A stretch of DNA of 64,000 bases from Lycocorax pyrrhopterus obiensis. Lineage: Eukaryota; Chordata; Aves; Passeriformes; Paradisaeidae. Shown in pieces: positions 52,501-61,811 of this stretch (its first letter is position 1; the number at the start of each line of letters is the position of its first letter). The position numbers were made by a program, and so were the translations under genes. A model generated the notes under the pieces. It did not search any database, was not told the DNA's origin, and was given only the letters and a program-made list of their open reading frames with translations. The DNA is taken from positions 19,881,659 to 19,945,658 of the forward strand of contig JACSVZ010000008.1 of assembly GCA_014706295.1 (NCBI GenBank), in the 5' to 3' direction.

Positions 52501-55500
52501 CGACGAGATGGTGGCAGAAGCAAAAAAACGAGGTATGTTAACTGCCAATAATCATGTAATTCCTCTCAACTCTGCAGCAAAAATAAAGTAAATCCTGGCT
52601 TGTAAGCAAGTGGATACATTAAAGAACTAGTTTAAAACAGAACTCAGTTATCAAATTGTTATTCTGCTACAGTGAATGTAGCTAGGTTCAGAATGCAACT
52701 TAACCTTTCATTTACTTTTAAGGAAAAGCTTCCTTTTTTTTTTTTTTTTAAGGTACTTACGTAATGTGGTCACCTAGAAACTTTCTGGGTATTTGGACTC
52801 TTTTTTCAAGCTGTGTTGCTGCAGTTGCCACTAAGAGCCAAAGTATAATAAAGCTGACTGCTTAAAGATCTGGTTTCTTAAGAATTTCAGATCAATTTCA
52901 ATGTGAAGAGAGATGAAAACTTTGGGGTTATTTTCCAATCAGCTGTACCTGTGTGAACCTTTTTACTCCCACTAGACACGATTAATTTAAAAAACAGATC
53001 TGTAGCATCTGGTACTGTGTCAATCTATGAATAGTTGTTGAAAGGACTTTTGTAGTCTTGTGCCTAGTGTTCAGGGAATAAGCTATTTTAAGAACCTGTG
53101 CTGCATGTTTTACTTGGGCTGTTGTCAGAGATACAATCTTCTGAACTGATTGATCCTCTATGGATTCAGGGCAGCTTACTTTGAAAGATGCAATAAGAAA
53201 TCCAAAGCATTTGACAATGCATTTCACTCTGCTCTTGTGATGTGTTATCTTGTAAGTTGTGATCTGTGGTCTGTGTTCTTTACTAACAGCATCTTTGGAG
53301 GTTCAGCCACGTGTAGTGTTTTCATGTGTGTGCCCTGGTTTATTAACTGTTGCTACACACCCAAAGCTTCAATAAAAACTTGATGAAGCTGGTCAGCCTT
53401 ATCTGTTTACCAGGGAGGGCATGTTTACTCTCTTGATGTGTCTAATGCATGCTTAAATAGAAAATGTCTTGCAATTTCACAGTGGTTCTAAGTGATGTCA
53501 GGAGAGCACTGCTCTGTCCTTCTTTTAGCCTTTTTAATGAGAGGAATCTACAAATGATCCTTTTTTAACAGAAGGCAGGACATTGTTCTCTTGTTCAGCA
53601 TTGTGACTTCATCTTAGGTCTTTAGGTCCTGTTTCCAGAAAAGAAAATACAGAATCCTTTTAGGTGGAAGCTTCAGTAAAATTTGAATAATTTTAAAATG
53701 GGTGTAGAATTGCACTTTTAAATAATAAAATTATCTATAAATATTGCTGATTAGTCTAAGTAATAAATAAGGCTCAGATAGAATATGATATGAAAATGAG
53801 AGGAAAAACAGCGCTGATGATGTGCTTGCTTTTTAGTCTTCCTGTGTACTGCAGAAGAGAATTCTCTGAGTTTTCTGAACTGATTTTTGCTTGTCTAAAT
53901 CACTGTATTTGAACAACTTAGCTTAAAATAAAAAATGTCCAGAGAAATACACCTACAGTCAACAGAAATAGTATGTACAACTGTAATTTACCCTCGATCT
54001 TTTAGACATCTAAATACTTGGGTAATAGCTGAATAACTTGCCTGATAATTTGTATACACTAATACAGAATTATTAACATGTTATGCCTAACAGAAATTAA
54101 AGAAGCACATAAAAGGAAAAAAATAATGAGAGAGCGTTTCAAGCAAGAAGAGAATATCGCTAGTGCTATGGTGATTTGGGTCAATGAAATACTACCTAAC
54201 TGGGAAGGCATGTAAGTAAAGTTCTACTTTGTAAATGAGGCAAGCATGGCTTGTTTCTCCTCTGGAAACTGAGGACCCACATACCTTATTTTCCTTTTCT
54301 GTGTTGTCAAGAAGTCAGTTTTTGTTGCCATGATATAGTGTGAGGTCATTACAGAGCAACATGAAATGTGCCTTCTGGGAGCTGAATGTTTGGGGGTTTT
54401 TAATGGGGCTTTAGCATAAACAGAGATCCTTGGATACTGATTTGGTAAATAGTATGTTATTTTGCTTGTAAATTGCCCAGTGATTTTAGAAAACAAGGTG
54501 TGCAATATGTGCCTTTTTTTTTTCCTTCTCCCTGCTTCCATATATTAGGCGTGCTACCCGAAGAGTTCGAGAGCTGTGGTGGCAGGGATTGCCCCCAGGT
54601 GTTCGTGGGAAGGTTTGGAGTCTAGCTGTGGGAAATGAATTAAACATCACTCCTGGTATGTTCCTAACAGATCACATGTTAATGCTAAATTAAGTTGGTT
54701 ATTTTCAAAGAAAAATGTAAACTTTTGTTAAAAAAATATATAAATCAGGGTATATTTTTTCTGAAGAAATGTATTTTGCAAGGTTAGGAACAATTGTATT
54801 TTACAATTAGACATTGTAGCCTCATAAATTATGGAAACAAGGTTCAAAACCTGCTTACAAAAATATTTAGTATTATAAGAAGTAAGGTAGTGCTTCCCCC
54901 CAGAAAATAATTTTTATGTTTAAAATTGAGAATTTGTAGCTTTGCTTTCTTAAAGGGGTGAAAAGGGGAATTGCTTTATTTCTTAACTAATGAGTGATGA
55001 ATTGTAAGCATTTTAGTCACAAAAATAGAAATCTGAATTATGTAAGGAATGATTTCCCTGTCATAATTAGCATGTTCACCACAACAGAAAGCACAATACA
55101 GTGCACACTATAAAACTGTGTATAGTGGTAAGCATCTAATAGTTTCTTCTCCTGCCCTCAGTGATGAAACCAAGTAACCAGAGCCAAGAATTCTTAGCAT
55201 GCTTTTATCTTGGATGGGTGCTTTTCTTACTACTTCCTTTTTGGTTATTGGTTTCATTTTGCTTTCTTGCAGAACTTTATGAAATCTTCTTGTCGAGAGC
55301 TAAGGAACGATGGAAAAGCTTCAGTGAGACAAGTTCTGAGAATGACACAGAAGGTGAGATCTCCTGAGTGCTCAACAACCTCCTATTCACTTTTACAAAC
55401 CTGGGAAGTCTCCCGAGTTCCTCTGCAATTGCAGCATTAGGAATATTTGTTAAAAGTTCTCAAAGTCATTCCCTACTTGAATATTTGCTGTCTTACAACA

Positions 55501-58500
55501 AGTCAGTGAGTAAGGGGCTCGGCAGTACTTACTGTATCAATAAAAGACACATTAAAGTAGTGTACGTGCTACTTTCAAATTAATGTTTTCCTCTGAAATA
55601 TCAAGACTCAGCTCTCATGAAAATGTTAGATGAAATACAAAAAGAAGAAATAGGAAACTAAATTAAAGTACATGCTTTTGCTTAGCTCTCCTTAGATGGG
55701 TTCTCCTTAGTTGGTATCCCTTCCATGATTATGGGAAAGAATAAAAATCTTCTATTTTTTGGTTCTGAAACCGAGAGGTGAAAAATATAAAACATGACAC
55801 GTTTCAGATCCCACTTCTATTTCCTTGCCTGCCCAGGTGGCCTTTCCTCCCAAATCTATTAAGTGGGGATATTAGCACTCTTGTGTGTAGAATGCAGTTT
55901 TTTCACTGGCATACTGCTGTCTCCTGTGGATGTTCTTTCTGTGAAAAATAGTATCAGTGATGTTTTTAACATTGGATATATCCTTGTTATAAAAGTTAAC
56001 TCCTTGTGCTGGTGATAAATATTTTTTTAAATGCTGCCCTGTGATAGTGTCTTTTCCATTACTTTAGTTGTTTGCGCTTGCCATAGCCAGTTTGACTGTA
56101 AATTATTTGGTTCTTCCATAGGGATACCTCTGTGACTCATTTGAAGGTTGTCTTGAGACAAGCAGTTTATAAAAAACTCTATGTATACATGACTGTAAAT
56201 ATGCTTATCCTTGGAAAACATGTTTGCAATGCCCCTTGGTCTGTGGGGTGGTGGTTTGCTTGTTATTTTGTTGTGGGGGTGTGGGCTGTCTGTGGGGGAA
56301 AGTTTAGGTAATCTGTTTCTTTTGGAAAGGTAACAGTTCTGGGTGGCAATGAAGGGAGAAGGCACTGTTTTAATTGTGCCAGATGTCCTGGGAAATGTAG
56401 TAATAAGGGAAAACTTGAGAGTTTTCATCTCTGGCTGAAAAGCAAGCAAGCTGATAGTGCTTACTACTTATCTTCGGTATCAAAGTCTGGAAGACCAACT
56501 ATCATAGTTTTAGGAAGACTGGAATGAAATGCTGCTTTCCAGGCTTCAGCAGAGCAGGTTCTGTTTAGCCTGTTCATCAAATTGTCATCTTCTGCTTTCC
56601 AGTTGGCTCTTGTCTGATTTAAGCCCTCTGAAAGAGCTTTTTCCCCAAGTGCTACCTGTCTTTTTCCCCATATTATCCCTAGTGTTTGTATCATGTCCCT
56701 ATGGCCTATGGAGAGGATTGGACAGACATAATTCAAGGGCCAGCAGAATTTCTTCTGGTGGTTCTTGAGTGAATGCTGCCTTCTTTATGTGCCTGCAGGT
56801 GTTTTGTTCTGAAGTTTGTAGAATTTATCAGCTTTAATAAGTGTTGTTTTGCTTGCAGATGCAGGTGCCTCTGTTGCTGATCGTGAGGCCAGTCTGGAGC
56901 TAATTAAGTTGGATATATCACGCACATTTCCATCCCTGTATATTTTCCAGAAGGTGCGATTCCTTTAAATTTAGTTATGACAACTTTAGAATTCTGAATA
57001 ATTAAACAAGAAAAGAAACACAACTGGTCAAATACAGAATATTTTTGGAAGCTGTTTGGACTTTTTAAATGTTTTTAAGTGAGAATAAAGTAGAGACTTA
57101 ATGATGGACTATAAGAGGTTTTTTCTCCTTGAAAAATTGCATGAGATTCCTATTAATGATTATGAGACTACAGGCAGAAATGAGAATATTCTCACTGCTA
57201 CAGAAGTCTTGATGCATTCTAGTACACCATTTCAGGCTTTATGATTTTAATATAGCTATAATATGTGCACATACATGTATATAAAATAACATGCAATATT
57301 GTAATATGGTAACTTATGGTGCTACCAAGTATTAAAATATCCATTGTCTCTGAAAAGGAAAGACCAACCTTGGATCTGTACCAGATATCCTCATTTTCCA
57401 TTATGTACTGATTTCCACTGAATTATTTCATAGGTTTGTTGTTACTTTTCTTTTAACATCTCGAAAGCATTTGTGGTAACGCTTGGAGTAAAAAATGGTA
57501 TTATTCTAGATGTGAATAAAGCAACAATTCACTGGCTCACTTGCATCTTAAAATATCAGCTTGTTCCTTTCCTATATTTTTAATATGATTTTGAAAATAA
57601 GTATTTTTTTCCTCCTTTCACTCTCTCTTCTTATTAGGGTGGTCCTTATCATGATCTCCTGCATAGTGTTTTAGGAGCATATACATGTTACAGACCAGAC
57701 GTGGGATACGTAAGTATTTGATGTAAAATGTTTATAACATAGCAAATAAGCTTAAGATGTCATGTATTAAAGTATATTAAATAAATAGGTTTTCTAAACT
57801 TTATGCTACTGGCATTTAAATAAACTTCGACAGTTATTTCCTAGCAGTCACCATGCTGGTAGTTCTTAGAGATAGCTGAAAAGGTACTGAATGTCAGTGA
57901 TGAGTGTATTATCTGGCTGGCATGGAAAATTTTAAATGGATGTGTTCACAAGGCATTACAGTTCTGACAGAGTATCCACAGGAAAAAAACCCATAAGACG
58001 TTAGTGGACTTCCAGTTAGCACTTCACTATTCTTACTGTTGCTTCCACTGTTGCCATTTCCATGGCAATACTCCCTGCTTCACTACTGCACATCCTAAAA
58101 TCCAGAAACTCCTTCTTGGTGTCTTGCTGACACAGAATAATCACTCCCTCTGAGTTCAGTGAAGATTAGACAGTTTTCAGCAAACGTTACTGTGTTTAAA
58201 AAAAGCCAAACCACTAAAAACTAACTGTCAAAACCCCCCAAACAAACCAACTAAACCTAACATCTCTCTGAATGGTGTCAGTTTACAGAAGCATTTCAAT
58301 ATTGAACAATAATGAAGAGAAGGGGTTTTTTTCTTCTTTGTCCTTGGGGGTATCTAGGAACATCTTTCACAAGCTCTAATGCTTTGGGGCTCAAAAACAC
58401 TTGAAAAGTTTTAAGTCCCATCCATGCAACAAAGCATTACTTAGCACAGGGTGTGTCTTCCTCTCTAAATCAGATATGCCTGGGACTCTGCATAAATAAC

Positions 58501-61500
58501 TAGTCGGTTTTTCACGTTCAAATGTTTCTAGGCCTGAATTCTGTCATCTGTGACCTCATTTTTGGAGACTCTCCCATACTTTTAAGTGATATTACAAACT
58601 TTGCAGGTTCTGAGACTGCTTGTTCCCAGGGCGGAGTTTCAAAAGGCAAATAAGTAATTTTTCATGGATAAGTCTTCTCTTTTTCATTAGAAATACAGCC
58701 AGTCTCAATATTTCTCATCACTTTTTTTAATGTTAATATGGCAGTAAATGTTATGTAATCTTATTTCCACACCTATTTATCCCCCAGAAATGAAAAGCTG
58801 ATAGACTATTTCTGATCCATATCAATACTCTTTTCCCTAGTTGGTTAAAATGCTGAGTGCATTTTTTTTTTTAATAAGAAAAAGGCATCGTGAATGTTTA
58901 GAGACAGTGGAATAAAGATGATTGCAATTGAATTTGGTAAAATTATTGTTAGCATAATGGGTATTCAGATCATCACTTAACTACAAGAGTCATGCTCTTC
59001 ACTTTTATTGCAGGCTAAAGTGTTTTTGGGAGAGTAATGGTGGAAAAATGTAAACTTGAATTGCAGCTAACCACCTAGAAGTAATTTTATATATTTGGAA
59101 AAATACAGTTTGGCAAGTGGAGAGACATGTAATGACTATTTTGAAACAGAATTTTGTCTCAATTTCAATGTATCTGTCTGGGTCTAAACTGTCCCATATG
59201 TGAAGTTTTTCTCCATGACTGCTTTTCCCATAGTTTAACAATGAACTTGAGGCCCGGTCTTGTCTCTCATGAGCTCTTCATTCACCCTGTGTGGTTTTAA
59301 CTTTCTTGTATTTCAAGTCCTGAAGACTTGTGATCATGAGACCTCCCAGAGCATCTAAGCTGCTGAAATCAAATTGATTGCATGCATAAAAATAATTTAT
59401 CCATGTTGTTTCTGTTCATCTGGAAATGTTATGCAATGGTATTTGATAAATTGCAAACAGTAAATATTTCCATTCCAAAGATGTACTGAACCTACTCACC
59501 TATATTTGCCTGATGCTTTTCCCACTTGAAGGTACAAGGGATGTCCTTCATTGCTGCTGTGCTCATTCTCAATCTGGAAGAGGCAGATGCTTTCATTGCC
59601 TTTGCTAACCTTCTGAACAAGCCATGCCAGCTGGCCTTTTTCCGTGTGGATCACAGCATGGTATGCACAGAGTTTTCCAGTTTTGAACCATAGTGTTCTT
59701 TTGACTTGAAGCATAGTTGTTTTATTGATGACTTCCTTTTGTCCTATTGAATAATGGAGAACTTTAACATGTGATTACAAAACTGAGAATACCAGATACT
59801 AATCCATAAAACTCATTCTCATGTTTTGATTTCTCCTCTAGAAACATTTAATAATTTTACTTATCCTAAGGAGTCACATTGTGCTGACATCCTCAGTTCT
59901 TGATGGGGTTTGTGGTGGTTTACAACTAAACATTCTTTTGGTGACTCTTTATGATGTACTTTACTATCTCTACAGATGCTGAAATACTTTGCAGCCTTTG
60001 AAGTGTTTTTCGAAGAAAATCTTCCTAAATTGTTTCTTCATTTCAAATCATACAGTCTTACTCCAGACATATATTTGATAGACTGGTGAGTTCACAGAAC
60101 ATAGAAAACCTAACCTTAGAACTGTTGGAACACTGTCTATTTTGCTATAGGTTTTTCAGCACTAGAAATAAAGCATTAAAAAAGGCATTCAGTAGGTCTT
60201 GTGAAATCATGATGAACTGTTTTGTGTAACTGTTTGCAGTTCCTCTGGCAGGCTTCAAGCTTTATTAGAAGGGATGTATTCAGTTAGAAAATGAGACAAA
60301 CAGGAGCTCTCTGTGTTCATTTTCTTGTTGCTGCAGTTGTGTGACATAAGTAGGGGAGAGGAGGCTACTACACCATAGTAGTATGGTGTACTGTGATTGT
60401 AAGTGACTTGATGAAATGAGCATAGTCAGCTACTGAAGGAAGCATAACTGTAGGAATAGAGACTTTAAAGCAGAGGGAGGATGAAATTTAGGACCTGGTT
60501 TGGGAAGGGATAAACTTGAAAATACAGTGAACAGTTTGAAGTAACAAATGTTCTAAGGCAGAGAGTAGCAAGCTATGTTGTTTGTCTGTAATGCAGGAAG
60601 GTAGTAATGCAGGCACCCATGAAGCATGGTAGTGCTGTCAAAGACAGAATATCTGTTTGTGTGTAGAAGGATGAGCTTCATATAGAATTATTATTAGATT
60701 TTTGTGATTTTAATGTGGATAGAAATTCAAAAATGTATCACAGAAATGTAGCTATTGATTTATCATTAGTACGTTAGTGGGATGCAGCCCTCTATTGAGA
60801 TGATTTATGGCTTTAGATTTAGTTTAGGAAACAAATGATGAACAGAGCTTAAACAGTATGGCTTAAATGGGAAATGTTAAGTTACACAGTTATGATCTTT
60901 GTTGCTTAAGTTCTTATATGTGTTTTATACTCTGTTTGAGTAAGAAGAGATTTGTAACTTCTTTAGCCAGAGCTTTCTAAAGGAGATGACATTCAAATGC
61001 AGGATTTCCTGTGGCATAAAAAGAGATGGGTTTCAGAGTACAAGTCCTGATTTAAAAAACTGGAGACTTGTGGATCATTGAAATAGAGGAAGAAATAAGA
61101 GTGTATGAAATAACTTGTCATCTGCTTATGCTGAACTAATGCAACTGAGATTTAAAGGAAGTTTTTTCATTTTTCTGAAATAAGTTATAACTGTTCCTAT
61201 TTGTTTGGTTTTTACTCTTTTGTAGGATTTTTACACTCTACAGCAAGTCATTACCACTTGATCTGGCCTGTCGTGTCTGGGATGTTTTCTGTAGAGATGG
61301 AGAAGAATTTTTGTTCAGGACAGGATTAGGAATCCTTCGGTTATATGAAGATATTCTCCTACAGATGGACTTTATTCATATAGCACAGTTTCTAACAAAA
61401 CTTCCAGAAGATATTACATCAGAAAAGCTTTTTAGTTGTATTGCAGCTATTCAGATGCAGAATAGTAACAAAAAATGGGCACAGGTGAGTTTCTTGGAGA

Positions 61501-61811
61501 TATATATATATAGCTAGCTATCTATCTATATATATAAATTAAATCAGACGTGTCAGCCCATTAATATGTGGGGCACTCTTCATGACTATTTTATGCTGCT
61601 TGTCTGACTCCTGAGCCATGGGCACTTCCTTTCTAGTGTCTCATTCTAGAAATTTATCTCCATGCTAATATTGTGGTGGTTAATCTTGATATTATTAAAA
61701 CACTGGCAGTTTTTATATTCATTAAATAATTTACTTTTTCAGGTGTTTGCCTCACTGATGAAGGACAACAAAGAAGGGGACAAGAACCATAGCCCAGCAC
61801 CGAAAAGCTAA
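21745..61811 (+). CDS. TBC1D12: TBC1D12, TBC-domain Rab GTPase-activating-like protein (13 exons, joined)
   Basis: Join of 21745-22568, 38942-39065, 50660-50775, 52450-52532, 54094-54211, 54549-54655, 55273-55353, 56859-56953, 57638-57709, 59532-59660, 59976-60085, 61226-61484 and 61743-61811. This gives 2,187 nt or 728 aa; human is about 775 aa, mostly longer in the N-terminal region. All introns are GT-AG and phases agree. Residues 1-275 are low-complexity, with an acidic stretch near 21-37. About 290-420 is a conserved region rich in charged helix. TBC domain from about 435: RGKVW at 441-445, Arg finger IxxDxxR with Arg506, Gln finger YVQG with Gln542. Both catalytic fingers are intact. 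The family acts on recycling endosomes; TBC1D12 binds Rab11 and promotes neurite outgrowth, reportedly without needing GAP activity, and its paralogue TBC1D14 regulates autophagy. The start MVGPDDAG matches the human start closely. Confidence 0.95.
23616..23754 (+). mobile_element. tRNA-Ile-derived SINE (TguSINE1-like)
   Basis: The head TTAGCTCAGCTGGTCGGAGC and GTGCTAATAACGCCAAG are those of tRNA-Ile(AAU), giving a good A box and a decayed B box. The tail (GTTGGACTCAATGATCC, then GTGGGTCCCTTCCA) is CR1-like. This head-tail combination is the structure of TguSINE1, known from passerines. It lies in intron 1 of TBC1D12 and is not a functional tRNA gene, because the 3' acceptor half is replaced. 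Confidence 0.85.
23869..24423 (-). mobile_element. solo LTR of an avian endogenous retrovirus
   Basis: The plus strand begins TGTGGTTTAACCCCAG and ends CTATCCCAGATAAAACAAGGACA, the reverse complement of a common bird LTR type (TGTCC...TTTATCTGGGATAGAG in sense). An internal AT-rich AATAAT stretch and the phrase TCAGTGTGTTATCAACATT are also typical. No internal viral genes flank it, so it looks like a solo LTR antisense to TBC1D12 in intron 1. Target-site duplications are not clear; boundaries are good to a few bases. The family is probably ERVL-like, but I cannot name it with certainty. Confidence 0.8.
24424..29964. other. TBC1D12: TBC1D12 intron 1, middle part
   Basis: AT-rich intronic sequence with no recognisable exon. 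There is an A16 run near 25,259 and scattered T runs. Short open frames on both strands lack domain matches and proper splice context. Confidence 0.7.
29965..30357 (+). mobile_element. CR1 LINE 3' end
   Basis: Contains the standard CR1 reverse-transcriptase C-terminal end in one frame ([17 protein letters not shown], then [17 protein letters not shown], then [18 protein letters not shown]), followed by the CR1 3' UTR and the 8-bp tail ATTCTATTATTCTA. It is 5'-truncated, as is usual for CR1, and lies in TBC1D12 intron 1 in the sense orientation. The well-kept frame suggests a fairly young copy. Confidence 0.92.
30358..38941. other. TBC1D12: TBC1D12 intron 1, distal part
   Basis: No exon recognised. 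It contains T/G-rich low-complexity DNA at 34,210-34,320 and around 32,210-32,260. A 173-codon open frame at 37,225-37,746 has no recognisable domain and starts and stops without splice or promoter context; the region 37.05-37.75 kb has a composition unlike its flanks and might be an unrecognised old repeat. Confidence 0.6.
34210..34320 (+). repeat. T/G-rich low-complexity tract
   Basis: Alternating runs of T and G with virtually no A or C on the coding strand: GGTTTGGTTGGTTGGGG followed by long T runs. A similar tract occurs at 48,050-48,170. Confidence 0.8.
38942..39065 (+). CDS. TBC1D12: TBC1D12 exon 2
   Basis: Encodes the end of codon 275 to residue 316. The acceptor is CTCTCTTTTCAG and the donor CAGCAG|gtgagt. 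Peptide landmarks [23 protein letters not shown] and SKIIQQ match human TBC1D12 almost residue for residue. It ends in phase 0, so the next exon or the cassette at 45763 can follow without a frame change. Confidence 0.95.
40070..40127 (+). mobile_element. CR1 3' tail fragment
   Basis: ATGACCTTTAAAGGTCCCTT followed by CCAACCCAAATCATCCTATG is the conserved terminal sequence of avian CR1, plus orientation. Only the last 50-60 bp can be recognised. Confidence 0.8.
40402..40625 (-). mobile_element. CR1 LINE 3' end, antisense
   Basis: The plus strand begins AATGGTTTGGGTTGGAAGG and continues with CCAATAGACCAGGTTGCTCA and CACTTCCAGGGATGGGGCAT, the reverse complement of a CR1 end. The minus-strand frame still shows [10 protein letters not shown] and [11 protein letters not shown]. 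It is 5'-truncated and lies about 275 bp from, and opposite to, the CR1 tail at 40070-40127. Confidence 0.9.
42285..42400. other. TBC1D12: CpG-rich patch in TBC1D12 intron 2
   Basis: Seven CpGs fall within about 40 nt (42,290-42,333) in an intron that is otherwise AT-rich and poor in CpG. It is too short for a classical CpG island and contains no exon with convincing splice sites. It could be an orphan CpG element, an alternative promoter, or a piece of old GC-rich repeat. Confidence 0.5.
45763..45819 (+). CDS. TBC1D12: candidate 57-nt cassette exon of TBC1D12
   Basis: Flanked by a good acceptor (TCTGTTTTTCTTATTAG) and a GTATGA donor, phase 0 on both sides. It encodes 19 Ser/Leu-rich residues, [19 protein letters not shown]. 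Inclusion would put them between SKIIQQ (residue 316) and EYEARTGR without a frame change, giving 747 aa. The human protein as I know it runs straight from IIQQ to EYEART, so this would be alternative or lineage-specific. The frame and sites are seen; that it is used is inference. Confidence 0.55.
47069..47630 (-). pseudogene. unrecognised coding-like remnant, minus strand
   Basis: Two open frames read in the same direction on the minus strand: an upstream one of about 75 codons containing [31 protein letters not shown] and REFMQLK, and a downstream one of about 78 codons containing [20 protein letters not shown] and [19 protein letters not shown]. Amino-acid composition looks protein-like, not low-complexity, and no repeat family is evident. 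They are separated by stops within about 110 nt. I cannot name a family; a decayed transposon, retroelement or processed gene are possibilities, and chance is not excluded. Confidence 0.25.
48050..48175 (+). repeat. T/G-rich low-complexity tract
   Basis: The coding strand is almost entirely T and G, including GGGGTTGGGTTTGTGG and GGGTGGGG separated by T runs. Four G runs of three or more lie close together, so a G-quadruplex on the non-template strand is conceivable though one loop would be long. Confidence 0.75.
50660..50775 (+). CDS. TBC1D12: TBC1D12 exon 3
   Basis: Residues 317 to part of 355. It opens with [15 protein letters not shown] and includes [17 protein letters not shown], nearly identical to human. 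Donor CCAGC|gtaagt; the codon for Ala355 is split. Confidence 0.95.
52450..52532 (+). CDS. TBC1D12: TBC1D12 exon 4
   Basis: Codon 355 to part of 383. Peptide [20 protein letters not shown] then VAEAKKR, matching human. The acceptor is TATTTTCAG and the donor CGAG|gtatgt. Confidence 0.95.
54094..54211 (+). CDS. TBC1D12: TBC1D12 exon 5
   Basis: Residues 383 to part of 422. A strongly basic helix ([20 protein letters not shown]) is followed by [20 protein letters not shown]. Donor GGCAT|gtaagt. The charged helix precedes the TBC domain and is conserved in human. Confidence 0.95.
54549..54655 (+). CDS. TBC1D12: TBC1D12 exon 6 (TBC domain start)
   Basis: Codon 422 to part of 458. Contains [20 protein letters not shown] and [20 protein letters not shown] is the first conserved box of the TBC fold. 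Acceptor TATATTAG, donor CCTG|gtatgt. Confidence 0.96.
55273..55353 (+). CDS. TBC1D12: TBC1D12 exon 7
   Basis: Codon 458 to part of 485: [20 protein letters not shown] then SSENDTE. Acceptor TTTCTTGCAG, donor GAAG|gtgaga. Confidence 0.95.
56859..56953 (+). CDS. TBC1D12: TBC1D12 exon 8 (arginine finger; tandem acceptor)
   Basis: Carries [20 protein letters not shown] with the IxxDxxR motif and catalytic Arg506. Two acceptors lie 6 nt apart: GCTTGCAG, giving an exon from 56859 and an added Asp-Ala, and ATGCAG, giving an exon from 56865. The second yields [11 protein letters not shown], the same length as human [12 protein letters not shown] listed the first AG; both keep the frame. Donor AAG|gtgcga. 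Confidence 0.92.
57638..57709 (+). CDS. TBC1D12: TBC1D12 exon 9
   Basis: Residues 517-540: [20 protein letters not shown] then DVGY, 72 nt with phase 0 at both ends. The Tyr of the YVQG glutamine-finger motif is the last residue. Acceptor TTCTTATTAG, donor TAC|gtaagt. Confidence 0.95.
59532..59660 (+). CDS. TBC1D12: TBC1D12 exon 10 (glutamine finger)
   Basis: Residues 541-583: [20 protein letters not shown], then [20 protein letters not shown] and HSM. Gln542 is the catalytic Gln finger of dual-finger TBC domains. Acceptor CTTGAAG, donor ATG|gtatgc. Confidence 0.95.
59976..60085 (+). CDS. TBC1D12: TBC1D12 exon 11
   Basis: Residues 584 to part of 620: [20 protein letters not shown] then [16 protein letters not shown]. 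Acceptor CTCTACAG, donor GACTG|gtgagt. Confidence 0.95.
61226..61484 (+). CDS. TBC1D12: TBC1D12 exon 12 (TBC domain end)
   Basis: Codon 620 to residue 706. Contains [40 protein letters not shown] and [20 protein letters not shown], closing the TBC fold. Very close to human. Acceptor CTTTTGTAG, donor CACAG|gtgagt. Confidence 0.96.
61743..61811 (+). CDS. TBC1D12: TBC1D12 last coding exon
   Basis: Residues 707-728 and TAA at 61809-61811: [20 protein letters not shown] then KS. The human C-terminus has the same pattern ending in KS. Acceptor TACTTTTTCAG. Confidence 0.95.
   Translation: MFASLMKDNKEGDKNHSPAPKS

Larger units (their letters stand above)
50776..61742. other. TBC1D12: TBC1D12 introns 3-12
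   Basis: Ten GT-AG introns of about 260 to 1,820 bp, AT-rich. Nothing recognisable apart from an AT/CTAT microsatellite at 61,496-61,538 and homopolymer runs. Open frames inside them, such as those at 56.0-56.8 kb, do not resemble known proteins. The acceptor before exon 10 (CTTGAAG at 59,525-59,531) has a weaker pyrimidine tract than the others. Confidence 0.7.

Noticed and set aside
56027..56768. open frames of 79-140 codons in intron 7
   Set aside because: Overlapping frames on both strands without recognisable motifs, inside an intron whose flanking exons join in phase.
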